DNA of 25,937 nt from Nemertoderma westbladi. Its lineage: Eukaryota; Xenacoelomorpha; Nemertodermatida; Nemertodermatidae. The notes under the pieces were generated by a model. That model saw only the letters and a list, made by a program, of their open reading frames with translations, was not told where the DNA came from and did no database searches. A program made the translations under genes and the position numbers. Shown one piece after another: positions 1-10,500 of this stretch. The stretch's first letter is position 1. Each line of letters starts with the position of its first letter. The stretch spans positions 1-25,937 of the forward strand of contig JAUCBJ010001833.1 in NCBI GenBank assembly GCA_032718475.1, written 5' to 3'.

Positions 1-603
1 GAATTACTAGCTGTGCAAAGATTTAACCGATTTGTTATAGCAATATACTTGAAGGCATGGTTCTCTTGTAGAATCTCATCGGATGCTCCCTTGAATGACA
101 TTAATGTCATTCAACTACTCAATGACTATGATGATCCACAAATCAATGAAGCAGGATTAAGGACAATGTTGCGGCATTCATGGTACTCAACCCCCGAGCT
201 CTCTGCCCTTATTCTCTTCTCCAGTACAATTTCTGATTCTGATAAACAGAAGATAACTGAAAACATCATTGAGAAGGATCGTTCTCACAAACTGAGAGTT
301 TTACCGACAAATGTATGTGAATTGACCCCGTCAAAGTCATTCTTTGAAATTATGGGCATAGATATCACCTTTTTGCAGGTTCCTGTTACTGAGTGGCCTA
401 AATGTCGTTCATACTGTAATGGGAAAGAACTAGTAGACAACTTAGCAGTAGTTAATGACCTTGCTGAGCAATTTATTGGACTTATAAAAGAGTTTAACTC
501 TTCTACTGTTGATGAAGATCAAAAGCAATATCTGCTGCAATTTGTTGAGTGGCATAGAAAGAACTTTACATCAACTGATCGCTCATGCTTAATGAAGCTT
601 TAA
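1..603 (+). CDS. 3'-terminal part of an unidentified ORF, open to the left edge
   Basis: The frame is open from base 1 (first codons read ELLAVQRFNRF) to a TAA at 601-603, giving 200 residues; the true start lies outside the window. The protein is soluble-looking, with no signal peptide or membrane segment. It has an LPVxVxE/WP-like region (LQVPVTEWP, about residue 125) followed by a helical stretch (ELVDNLAVVNDLAEQFIGLIKEF) and a charged tail. From memory this layout resembles C-terminal ends of uncharacterised, multi-copy proteins found in several invertebrate genomes, possibly of mobile-element origin; I cannot confirm this. It could be a single-exon gene, a last exon, or a retroelement fragment. 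No AATAAA is seen in the next 300 bases. No function is assigned. Confidence 0.6.
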   Translation, partial: ELLAVQRFNRFVIAIYLKAWFSCRISSDAPLNDINVIQLLNDYDDPQINEAGLRTMLRHSWYSTPELSALILFSSTISDSDKQKITENIIEKDRSHKLRVLPTNVCELTPSKSFFEIMGIDITFLQVPVTEWPKCRSYCNGKELVDNLAVVNDLAEQFIGLIKEFNSSTVDEDQKQYLLQFVEWHRKNFTSTDRSCLMKL

Positions 604-951
604 ATATTGTAAAACTCATAGGACTTTCATTTAGTATTAATTTTTTTTTTAATTTATCTTTGTTGTGACTTGTGATCTCACAAGCACTGTTGTATGAAAC
701 TGTAGTAGGTCCTATCTATATATTGTATATAGTCAATATTATTATTTGTTAATACTAATCACAGCGCATGTTTCTTATTGATATTGTCAATTTATTCATT
801 TATTGTGATATATTTATTAGTATTAATTTAAATCAATCTCGCCTGACCTGCTGGTATTATATTTTTAAATCATAAAATTGAAACATATTAATGCAACCAC
901 TCAAAAGAGAGCTTGTGAAATTATAAGTTTAATGGTTTGCTTCATTTTCAG
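604..951. other. AT-rich non-coding stretch
   Basis: No reading frame, repeat array or RNA gene is recognised. The last 15 bases (TTGCTTCATTTTCAG, ending at 951) form a pyrimidine-rich splice acceptor-like site for the exon candidate that follows. Confidence 0.5.
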
Positions 952-1013
952 CTCCGTATTTCAATTCTAGAGATAATATTATACGCATAATAGTACCTTA
1001 CGCGATGAATCAC
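952..1013 (+). CDS. Candidate internal exon (62 nt) of a plus-strand gene
   Basis: A strong acceptor (TTCATTTTCAG, ending at 951) and a consensus donor (CAC|GTAAGT, 1014-1019) bound 62 nt. One of the three frames is open across it: two bases, then 20 codons reading PYFNSRDNIIRIIVPYAMNH, ending exactly on a codon boundary. That phase matches the candidate terminal exon at 5047, which begins with a whole codon. The other two frames contain stops. The product is not recognised. A 20-codon open frame alone would be weak evidence; the splice sites and compatible phase raise it. The preceding exon would have to end after one codon base and probably lies upstream of the window. Confidence 0.42.
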
Positions 1014-1498
1014 GTAAGTCGCCGAAATCTTTCCTGCCTCTGAGGTACCTCTGAAACACTTTCAAAAGTCCTCAAACTTTGCATGAACTATTATTTTGGG
1101 AAGGAGCAACCGATTTTGGGGTGAGAGCGGACATTTTCGAAATTTTTATTTTTTTGGGACTCCCTAATGTTGATTCAACGAACGATAATGAAATTAAACA
1201 AGTCAACTGTTTTTGGATCGGGATCCCGAAGTACAAACAGTTATTAAGTAAATTTCTTGAATATCTGATAAATAGTTGCAGCAGAAGGGAATTGTTATTA
1301 TGATTATATCGAATTGATATGTCAGTAAACCATCCAGTAATCAATTCTAAGATAATTTTAATATAACTTTATCTTACAATTATTTCAGAAGTGTAAGATA
1401 AAGTGAGTGTTACCCAAAACCCGTCACTTATACTTAATAACTGAAGGCAAATAAACATGTCGGACTGTCGGACAGCTATTGGCAATAATCGGCATAAT
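1014..1498. other. AT-rich intron-like or intergenic sequence
   Basis: If the flanking exon candidates are right, this is the start of an intron of about 4 kb. It holds a perfect 12-bp palindrome, TCGGGATCCCGA (1218-1229), found again at 2153-2164. Short opposite-strand ORFs at 1072-1344 look like chance. An AATAAA-like string lies near 1450 with no gene to go with it. Confidence 0.5.
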
Positions 1499-2125
1499 CT
1501 TGTTCAACTATATAAACACCGTATTTGGTTCCATTTAGAATACTCAAACCAGGCATGGAATCCATGGCTGTTAATTTGATTGAGGACGTTCAGAGAAGAT
1601 TTGTTAGGAATATTTCAGGTCTGACGCGATCTTATAAGGAGAAATTAGCTCAGATCGGGCTTCTAACAGATCAGAGAAAAAGGGGTGATATGATTCAAAC
1701 CTTCAAAATTATCAACTGTATAGATAATATTGAAAATAAATGGTTCAAGTTGCAAGACTCCAGCCGTCCGAATCAAACAAGACAAATTGGTTTCGATGTC
1801 GAATAATGGGGCACCAATACCCAAGTTGAGTGTAGTTCCTCTTAAGTCTAAGCGGGAGTTTCGAAATAATTTTTTAGCTGTCGTGTTGTAAATGACTGGA
1901 ACAACCTCCCTCAAGAGACACAATGCGCGCGCAACGTCAGTGGCGGGTTTCAAAAAAAAGATACAACAAGTTTATTAATTTTGTAATTAAAGAAGATTTC
2001 TAAAGTCGTTTAACCATTAAAAACTAAACTATGTTTGGCTATAACTACTTGGCTATTTTATTTATATATTGCTTTCAAGGGCCTCAGGGCCCATGATAGT
2101 GCAATAAACCTATATATTATTATAA
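1499..2125 (+). pseudogene. Degraded 3' end of a LINE (reverse transcriptase C-terminus plus 3' UTR)
   Basis: Translated pieces in alternating frames follow the tail of CR1/L2/jockey-type LINE ORF2 proteins. They include LEYSNQAWNPW (about 1535), DVQRRFVRNISGL and KLAQIGLL..RKRGDMIQTFKI (about 1585-1710), FKLQDSSRPNQTR (about 1744-1785), RVVNDWNNLPQET (about 1880-1920) and GFKKKIQQVY with a stop at 1976-1978. The match is to the region just after the polymerase domain, where HLEYxxQxWNP and WNxLP are usual landmarks. At least three frameshifts (near 1575, 1800 and 1875-1945) and an internal stop show it is dead. The following bases, with GGGCCTCAGGGCCC near 2082 and CAATAAAC near 2102, look like the element's 3' UTR. 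No polymerase domain is present, so this is a 5'-truncated copy. Confidence 0.8.
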
Positions 2126-2126
2126 T

Positions 2127-2217
2127 TTTATCCCAAATTTCAATCCCGAAAATCGGGATCCCGAGAGTGATAATCCCGGTCCCGATCCTGGAAATCCCGA
2201 AACGTGTGATCCCGTTT
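2127..2217. repeat. Short degenerate ATCCCGA-rich repeat
   Basis: ATCCCG(A/G) or its complement recurs about seven times in 90 bases, including the 12-bp palindrome TCGGGATCCCGA at 2153-2164. It lies directly between the LINE tail and the 27-bp array. Similar strings occur in termini of non-autonomous DNA transposons, but I cannot assign a family. Confidence 0.55.
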
Positions 2218-2226
2218 AAACACTAA

Positions 2227-5032
2227 TTTGTACCATATCGTGGTACTGGTATATTTGTACCATATCGTGGTACTGGTATATTTGTACCATATCGTGGTAC
2301 TGGTATATTTGTACCATATCGTGGTACTGGTAAATTTGTACCATATCGTGGTACTGGTATATTTGTACCATATCGTGGTACTGGTATATTTGTGCCATAT
2401 CGTGGTACTGGTATATTTGTACCATATCGCGGTACTGGTATATTTGTACCATATCGCGGTTCTCGTATATTTGTACCATATCGTGGTACTGGTATATTTG
2501 TACCATATCGTGGTACTGGTATATTTGTACCATGTCGGGGAACTGGTATATTTGTACCATATCGTGGTACTGGTATATTTGTACCATATCGTGGTACTGG
2601 TAAATTTGTACCATATCGTGGTACTGGTATATTTTTACCATATGGTGGTACTGGTATATTTGTACCATATCGTGGTACTGGTATGTTTGTACCATATCGT
2701 TTTACTGGTATATTTGTACCATATCGTGGTACTGGTATATTTGTACCATATCGCGGTACTGGTATATTTGTACCATATCGTGGTACTGGTATATTTGTAC
2801 CATATCGTGGTACTGGTATATTTGTACCATATCGCGGTACTGGTATATTTGTACCATATCGTGGTACTGGTAAATTTGTACCATATCGTGGTACTGGTAT
2901 ATTTGTACCATGTCGTGGAACTGGTATATTTGTACCATATCGTGGTACTGGTATATTTGTACCATATCGTGGTACTGGTATATTTGTACCATATCGTGGT
3001 ACTGGTATATTTGTACCATATCGTGGTACTGGTATATTTGTACCATATCGTGGTACTGGTATAATTGTACCATATCGTGGTACTGGTATATTTGTACCAT
3101 ATCGTGGTACTGGTATATTTGTACCATATCGCGGTACTGGTATATTTGTACCATATCGTGGTACTGGTATATTTGTACCATATCGTGGTACTGGTATATT
3201 TGTACCATATCGTGGTACTGGTATATTTGTGCCATATCGTGGTACTGGTATATTTGTACCATATCGCGGTACTGGTATATTTGTACCATATCGCGGTTCT
3301 GGTATATTTGTACCATATCGTGGTACTGGTATATTTGTACCATATCGTGGTACTGGTATATTTGTACCATGTCGGGGAACTGGTATATTTGTACCATATC
3401 GTGGTACTGGTATATTTGTACCATATCGTGGTACTGGTAAATTTGTACCATATCGTGGTACTGGTATATTTGTACCATATGGTGGTACTGGTATATTTGT
3501 ACCATATCGTGGTACTGGTATGTTTGTACCATATCGTTTTACTGGTATATTTGTACCATATCGTGGTACTGGTATATTTGTACCATATCGCGGTACTGGT
3601 ATATTTGTACCATATCGTGGTACTGGTATATTTGTACCATATCGCGGTACTGGTATATTTGTACCATATCGTGGTACTGGTAATTTTGTACCATATCGTG
3701 GTACTGGTATATTTGTACCATGTCGTGGAACTGGTATATTTGTACCATATCGTGGTACTGGTATATTTGTACCATATCGTGGTACTGGTATATTTGTACC
3801 ATATCGTGGTACTGGTATATTTGTACCATATCGTGGTACTGGTATATTTGTACCATATCGTGGTACTGGTATATTTGTACCATATCGTGGTACTGGTATA
3901 TTTGTACCATATCGTGGTAGTGGTGTATTTGTACCATATCGTGGTACTGGTATATTTGTACCATATCGTGGTACTGGTATATTTGTACCATATCGTGATA
4001 CTGGTATATTTGTACCATATCGTGGTACTGGTATATTTGTACCATATCGCGGTACTGGTATATTTGTACCATATCGTTTTACTGGTATATTTGTACCATA
4101 TCGCGGTACTGGTATATTTGTACCATATCGTGGTACTGGTATATTTGTACCATATCGTGGTACTGGTATATTTGTACCATATCGTGGTACTGGTATATTA
4201 GTACCATATCGTGGTACTGGTATATTTGTACCATATCGCGGTACTGGTATATTTGTACCATATCGTGGTACTGGTATGTTTGTACCATATCGTTTTACTG
4301 GTATATTTGTACCATATCGTGGTACTGGTATATTTGTACCATATCGCGGTACTGGAATATTTGTACCATATCGTGGTACTGGTATATTTGTACCATATCG
4401 CGGTACTGGTATATTTGTACCATATCGTGGTACTGGTATATTTGTACCATATCGTGGTACTGGTATATTTGTACCATATCGTGGTACTGGTATGTTTGTA
4501 CCATATCGTGGTACTGGTATATTTGTACCATATCGTGGTACTGGTATATTTGTACCATATCGCGGTACTGGTATATTTGTACCATATCGTGGTACTGGTA
4601 TATTTGTACCATATCGTGGTACTGGTATATTTGTACCATATCGCGGTACTGGTATATTTGTACCATATCGTGGTACTGGTATAATTGTACCATATCGTGG
4701 TACTGGTATATTTGTACCATATCGTGGTACTGGTATATTTGTACCATATCGCGGTACTGGTATATTTGTACCATATCGTGGTAATGGTATATTTGTACCA
4801 TATCGTGGTACTGGTATATTTGTACCATATAGTGGTACTGGTATAGTTGTACCATATCGTGGTACTGGTATATTTGTACCATATCGCGGTACTGGTATAT
4901 TTGTACCATATCGTGGTACTGGTATATTTGTACCATGTCGTGGAACTGGTATACTTGTACTATATCGCGGTAAGCATTTGTGGTGTTTGTATTTGTCCTA
5001 TTATTGTGGTACTAGCTAGTACAGGTATATTT
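2227..5032. repeat. 27-bp minisatellite array, about 102 copies
   Basis: The unit can be read as TTTGTACCATATCG followed by TGGTACTGGTATA (27 bp). Near-perfect copies run from 2227 to about 4972, then a degenerate tail reaches about 5032. Each unit contains the hairpin-capable inverted repeat GTACCA-TATCG-TGGTAC. The commonest variant is TATCGC in place of TATCGT. Rarer variants (CATGTCGGGGAAC, TATCGTTTTAC, GGTATGTTTG, GGTAAATTTG) recur in a fixed order, which shows a higher-order repeat of 837 bp, or 31 units (for example TATCGTTTTAC ending near 2703 and near 3540). The unit has no stop codon in any of six frames and its length is a multiple of three. This explains the ORFs here, including one of over 800 codons repeating VPYRGTGIF; I do not call them genes. 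The array ends only about 15-75 bases before the candidate splice acceptor at 5046. Confidence 0.97.
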
Positions 5033-5046
5033 GTTTATGTATTTAG

Positions 5047-5211
5047 GCGACGCACACCTACAACTTACGCAACCGCCAGCTGGTACCCGTAACCCCAAAC
5101 CCGATCGTAGACACGGAAACTGCGTCTGAGTTCGAGACTATTGTAACAACCAATGAGAATCTTCGGCAATTGTACAGGAAGCTCCAATCACGTAGCACCT
5201 CCTTCCATTGA
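5047..5211 (+). CDS. Candidate terminal coding exon (54 codons)
   Basis: After an acceptor-like GTTTATGTATTTAG (ending 5046) one frame is open for 54 codons to a TGA at 5209-5211. It begins ATHTYNLRNRQLVPV, continues through an acidic segment (VDTETASEFE) and ends LYRKLQSRSTSFH. The segment is more GC-rich than its surroundings, as expected of coding sequence in this genome. It starts in phase 0, matching the end of the exon candidate at 952-1013. ATTAAA, a common poly(A) signal variant, follows at 5267-5272. I do not recognise the protein. The YNLRNR string also resembles YNLR-x-R strings near the ends of retroelement polyproteins, so a mobile-element origin is possible. A second frame is open for about 26 codons, so chance cannot be excluded. 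Confidence 0.5.
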   Translation, partial: ATHTYNLRNRQLVPVTPNPIVDTETASEFETIVTTNENLRQLYRKLQSRSTSFH

Positions 5212-5495
5212 GTTTGGGGCTTAGAGCAGTAAACATGTAGAAAGGAGAAAGGACTTCTGGATAAGTATTAAACACCAAACAGTCTAGGTAATCTTAGTTG
5301 TAGTAATGCTGAGCACTGCTCAGTGCCCATGCGCTCAATTCCCTGCTTTTGCATGAATTGAGCACTTATTATTATTATTATTAGTAGTATTGAGCCCGCT
5401 TTTATATTTTAAGTTCTACATGGAAGCAATATGGATTACTAAAATTTTAGTTTGAAGCCCAAAACCTCGCCGTCAATATGGACTCAGTATGCCGT
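5212..5495. other. 3' UTR-like and spacer sequence with an ATT microsatellite
   Basis: Holds ATTAAA at 5267-5272, a short (ATT)n run at about 5366-5386, and unique sequence leading to the 44-bp array. The string CCAGCTGGTA near 5080, inside the preceding exon candidate, resembles the palindromic core of the 44-bp unit. Confidence 0.5.
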
Positions 5496-7257
5496 GGTAA
5501 CCTGCATCCCTTCCAAATCTACCAGCTGGTAACTAACCTGCCAACCAGCACCCCTTCCAAATCTACCAGCTGGTAACTAACCTGCCAACCTGCGCCCCTT
5601 CCAAATCTACCAGCTGGTAACTAACCTGCCAACCAGCACCCCTTCCAAATCTACCAGCTGGTAACTAACCTGCCAACCAGTACCCCTTCCAAATCTACCA
5701 GCTGGTAACTAACCTGCCAACCAGCACCCCTTCCAAATCTACCAGCTGGTAACTAACCTGCCAACCTGCGCCCCTTCCAAATCTACCAACTGGTAAGTAA
5801 CCTGCCAACCAGCACCCCTTCCAAATCTACCAGCTGGTAACTAACCTGCCAACCAGCACCCCTTCCAAATCTAACAGCTGGTAACTTACCTGCCAACCTG
5901 CACCCCTTCCAAATCTACCAGCTGGTAACTAACCTGCCAACCAGCACCCCTTCCAAATCTACCAGCGGGTAACTAACCTGCCAACCTGCGCCCCTTCCAA
6001 ATCTACCAGCTGGTAAGTAACCTGCCAACCAGCACCCCTTCCAAATCTACCAGCTGGTAACTAACCTGCCAACCAGCACCCCTTCCAAATCTACCAGCTG
6101 GTAACTAACCTGCCAACCAGCACCCCTTCCAAATCTACCAGCTGGTAACTAACCTGCCAACCTGCGCCCCTTCCAAATCTACCAACTGGTAAGTAACCTG
6201 CCAACCAGCACCCCTTCCAAATCTAACAGCTGGTAACTAACCTGCCAACCAGCACCCCTTCCCAATCTACCAGCTGGTAACTAACCTGCCAACCAGCACC
6301 CCTTCCAAATCTACCAGCGGGTAACTAACCTGCCAACCTGCGCCCCTTCCAAATCTACCAGCTGGTAAGTAACCTGCCAACCAGCACCCCTTCCAAATCT
6401 ACCAGCTGGTAACTAACCTGCCAACCTGCACCCCTTCCAAATCTAACAGCTGGTAACTAACCTGCCAACCTGCACCCCTTCCAAATCTACCAGCTGGTAA
6501 CTAACCTGCCAACCTACACCCCTTCGAAATCGACCAGCTGGTAAATAACCTGCCAACCTGCACCCCTTCCAAATCTAACAGCTGGTAACTAACCTGCCAA
6601 CCTGCACCCCTTCCAAATCTACCAGCTGGTAACTAACCTGCCAACCTGCACCCCTTCCAAATCTAACAGCTGGTAACTAACCTGCCAACAAGCACCCCTT
6701 CCAAATCTACCAGCTGACAACTAACCTACCAACCAGCACCCCTTCCAAATCTACCAGGTGGTAACTAACCTGCCAACCTGCACCCCTTCCAAATCTACCA
6801 GCTGGCAACTAACCTACCAACCAACACCCATTCCAAATCTACCAGCTGGTAACTAACCTGCCAACCTGCACCCCTTCCAAATCTAACAGATGGTAACTAA
6901 CCAGCCAACCTGCACCCTTTCCAAATCTACCAGCTGGTAACTAACCTGCCAACCTGCACCCCTTCCAAATCTACCAGCTGGTAACTAACCTGCCAACCTG
7001 CACCCCTTCCAAATCTACCAGCTGGTAACTAACCTGCCAACCAGCACCCCTACCAAATCTACCAACTGGTAACTAACCTGCCAACCAGCACCCCTTCCAA
7101 ATCTACCAGCTGGTAACTAACCTGCCAACCAGCACCCCTTCCAAATCTACCAGCTGGCAACTAACCTACCAACCAGCACCCCTTCCAAATCTACCAGCTG
7201 GCAACTAACCTACCAACCAACACCCATTCCAAATCTACCAGCTGGTAACTAACCTGA
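5496..7257. repeat. 44-bp minisatellite array, about 40 copies
   Basis: The unit reads ACCAGCTGGTAACTAACCTG, then CCAACCAGCACCCCTTCC, then AAATCT (44 bp). The span of about 1,760 bases fits 40 units. Each unit carries the perfect 10-bp palindrome ACCAGCTGGT, whose centre CAGCTG is an E-box sequence. Variants alternate between CCAACCAGCACC and CCAACCTGC(A/G)CC. The variant ACCAACTGGTAAG recurs at 5785 and 6181 (396 bp, 9 units), and ACCAGCGGGT recurs at 5961 and 6313 (352 bp, 8 units), so blocks of several units were duplicated. The right half is more diverged. Unlike the 27- and 24-bp units, this unit has frequent stops (TAACTAAC) and its length is not a multiple of three. Confidence 0.97.
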
Positions 7258-7385
7258 CAATTTTCAACCCGAGAAAGATTTTTATTCCAATGTTTTAAAG
7301 ATAATTTATTTTAGGAATATTTTTTTAACATTTTTGTTTTTAACTTTTGAAGTTTCAGTTATATCTGTAATGTAATATAGTTTGC

Positions 7386-7425
7386 CTAACCTCTGGGAGA
7401 TTTTATATTAACTGGGGAAGTAGAA
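7386..7425 (-). CDS. Weak candidate terminal exon on the minus strand
   Basis: On the minus strand an acceptor-like CATTTAACTTCCCAG ends at 7426. It is followed by one base and 12 codons (STSPVNIKSPRG) and a TAG at 7386-7388. The leading single base would complete the codon left by two bases at the end of the minus-strand exon candidate 11826-11888. AATAAA occurs downstream on the minus strand (complement of 7305-7310). The evidence is only splice-like signals, phase and a poly(A) signal in AT-rich DNA, so this is speculative. Confidence 0.2.
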
Positions 7426-7503
7426 CTGGGAAGTTAAATGATTTCATATGAATTCGTATTATATTTCCCGGTTGATTATTTTTCCCTTGTGTTTAAGGAA
7501 AAT

Positions 7504-10500
7504 GTTATGTATACTGTACTGTATACCGTTATGTATACTATACTGTATACCGTTATGTACAATGTACTGTATACCGTTATGTATACTGTACTGTATACCG
7601 TTATGTATACTGTACTGTATACCGGTTATGTATACTGTACTGTATACCGTTATGTATACTGTACTGTATACCGGTTATGTATACTGTACTGTATACCGTT
7701 ATGTATACTGTACTGTATACCGGTTATGTATACTGTACTGTATACCGTTATGTATGCTGTACTTTATACCGTTATGTATACTGTACTGTATACCGGTTAT
7801 GTATACTGTACTGTATACCGTTATGTATACTGTACTGTATACCGTTATGTATACTGTACTGTATACAGTTATGTATACTATACTGTATACCGTTATGTAT
7901 ACTGTACTGTATACCGTTATGTATACTGTACTGTATACCGGTTATGTATACTGTACTGTATACCGTAATGTATACTGTACAGTATACCGTTATGTATACT
8001 GTACTGTATACCGTTATGTATACTGTACTGTATACAGTTATGTATACTATACTGTATACCGTTATGTACAATGTACTGTATACCGTTATGTATACTGTAC
8101 TGTATACCGTTATGTATGCTGTACTGTATACCGTTATGTATACTGTACTGTATACCGGTTATGTATACTGTACTGTATACCGTTATGTATACTGTACTGT
8201 ATACAGTTATGTATACTATACTGTATACCGTTATGTACAATGTACTGTATACCGTTATGTATACTGTACTGTATACCGTTATGTATGCTGTACTTTATAC
8301 CGTTATGTATACTGTACTGTATACCGGTTATGTATACTGTACTGTATACCGTTATGTATACTGTACTGTATACCGGTTATGTATACTATACTGTATACCG
8401 GTTATGTATACTGTACTGTATACCGTTATGTATACTGTACTGTATACCGTTATGTATACTGTACTGTATACCGTCATGTATACTGTACTGTATACCGTTA
8501 TGTATACTGTACTGTATACCGGTTATGTATACTGTACTGTATACCGTTATGTATACTGTACTGTATACCGTTATGTATACTGTACTGTATACCGTTATGT
8601 ATACTGTACTGTATACCGTTATGTATACTGTACTGTATACCGGTTATGTATACTGTACTGTATACCGTTATGTATACTGTACTGTATACCGTTATGTATA
8701 CTGTACTGTATACCGTTATGTATACTGTACTGTATACCGTTATGTATACTGTACTGTATACCGGTTATGTATACTGTACTGTATACCGTTATGTATACTG
8801 TACTGTATACCGTTTGTATACTGTACTGTATACCGTTATGTATACTGTACTGTATACCGTTATGTATACTGTACTGTATACCGTTATGTATGCTGTACTT
8901 TATACCGTTATGTATACTGTACTGTATACCGGTTATGTATACTGTACTGTATACCGGTTATGTATACTATACTGTATACCGGTTATGTATACTGTACTGT
9001 ATACCGTTATGTATACTGTACTGTATACCGTTATGTATACTGTACTGTATACCGTCATGTATACTGTACTGTATACCGTTATGTATACTGTACTGTATAC
9101 CGTCATGTATACTGTACTGTATACCGTTATGTATACTGTACTGTATACCGGTTATGTATACTGTACTGTATACCGTTATGTATACTGTACTGTATACCGT
9201 TATGTATACTGTACTGTATACCGTCATGTATTCTGTACTGTATACCGTTATGTATACTGTACTGTATACCGTTATGTATACTGTACTGTATACCGGTTAT
9301 GTATACTGTACTGTATACCGTTATGTATACTGTACTGTATACCGTTATGTATACTGTACTGTATACCGTTATGTATACTGTACTGTATACCGTTATGTAT
9401 ACTGTACTGTATACCGTTATGTATACTGTACTGTATACCGGTTATGTTTACTGTACTGTAAACCGTTATGTATAATGTACTGTATACCGTTATGTATAAT
9501 GTACTGTATACCGTTATGTATACTGTACTGTATACCGTTATGTATACTGTACTGTATACCGTTATGTATAATGTACTGTATACCGTTATGTATACTGTAC
9601 TGTATACCGGTTATGTATACTGTACTGTATACCGTTATGTATACTGTACTGTATACCGTTATGTATACTGTACTGTATACCGGTTATGTATACTGTACTG
9701 TATACCGGTTATGTATACTGTACTGTATACCGTTATGTATAATGTACTGTATACCGTTATGTATACTGTACTGTATACCGTTATGTATAATGTACTGTAT
9801 ACCGTTTGTATACTGTACTGTATACCGTTATGTATACTGTATACTGTATGTATACTTGGTTATTTTATATTATTTAATTCCCTTGTATGGTTTAAATTTC
9901 CCGCCTTTTGCTCATTTGATAATATAATTCGGTTGGTTATGTATACTGTACTGTATACCGTTATGTATAATGTACTGTATACCGTTATGTATACTGTACT
10001 GTATACCGGTTATGTATACTGTACTGTATACCGTTATGTATACTGTACTGTATACCGGTTATGTATACTGTACTGTATACCGTTATGTATAATGTACTGT
10101 ATACCGTTATGTATACTGTACTGTATACCGTTATGTATAATGTACTGTATACCGTTTGTATACTGTACTGTATACCGTTATGTATACTGTACTGTATACC
10201 GGTTATGTATACTGTACTGTATACCGTTATGTGTACTGTACTGTATACCGGTTATGTATACTGTACTGTATACCGTTATGTATACTGTACTGTATACCGG
10301 TTATGTATACTGTACTGTATACCGTCATGTATACTGTACTGTATACCGTTATGTATACTGTACTGTATACCGGTTATGTATACTGTACTGTATACCGTTA
10401 TGTATACTGTACTGTATACCGGTTATGTATACTGTACTGTATACCGTCGTGTATACTGTACTGTATACCGTTATGTATACTGTACAGTATACCGTTATGT

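Noticed and set aside
1072-1344. Overlapping ORFs of 74 and 90 codons on opposite strands
   Set aside because: Short, no domains, unsupported starts; they lie in what appears to be intron or transposon-derived DNA.
2228-5092. Long ORFs on both strands across the 27-bp array (up to about 930 codons)
   Set aside because: The unit is 27 bp and stop-free in all six frames, so open frames are automatic. There is no upstream ATG in the longest frame and no flanking coding sequence in frame.
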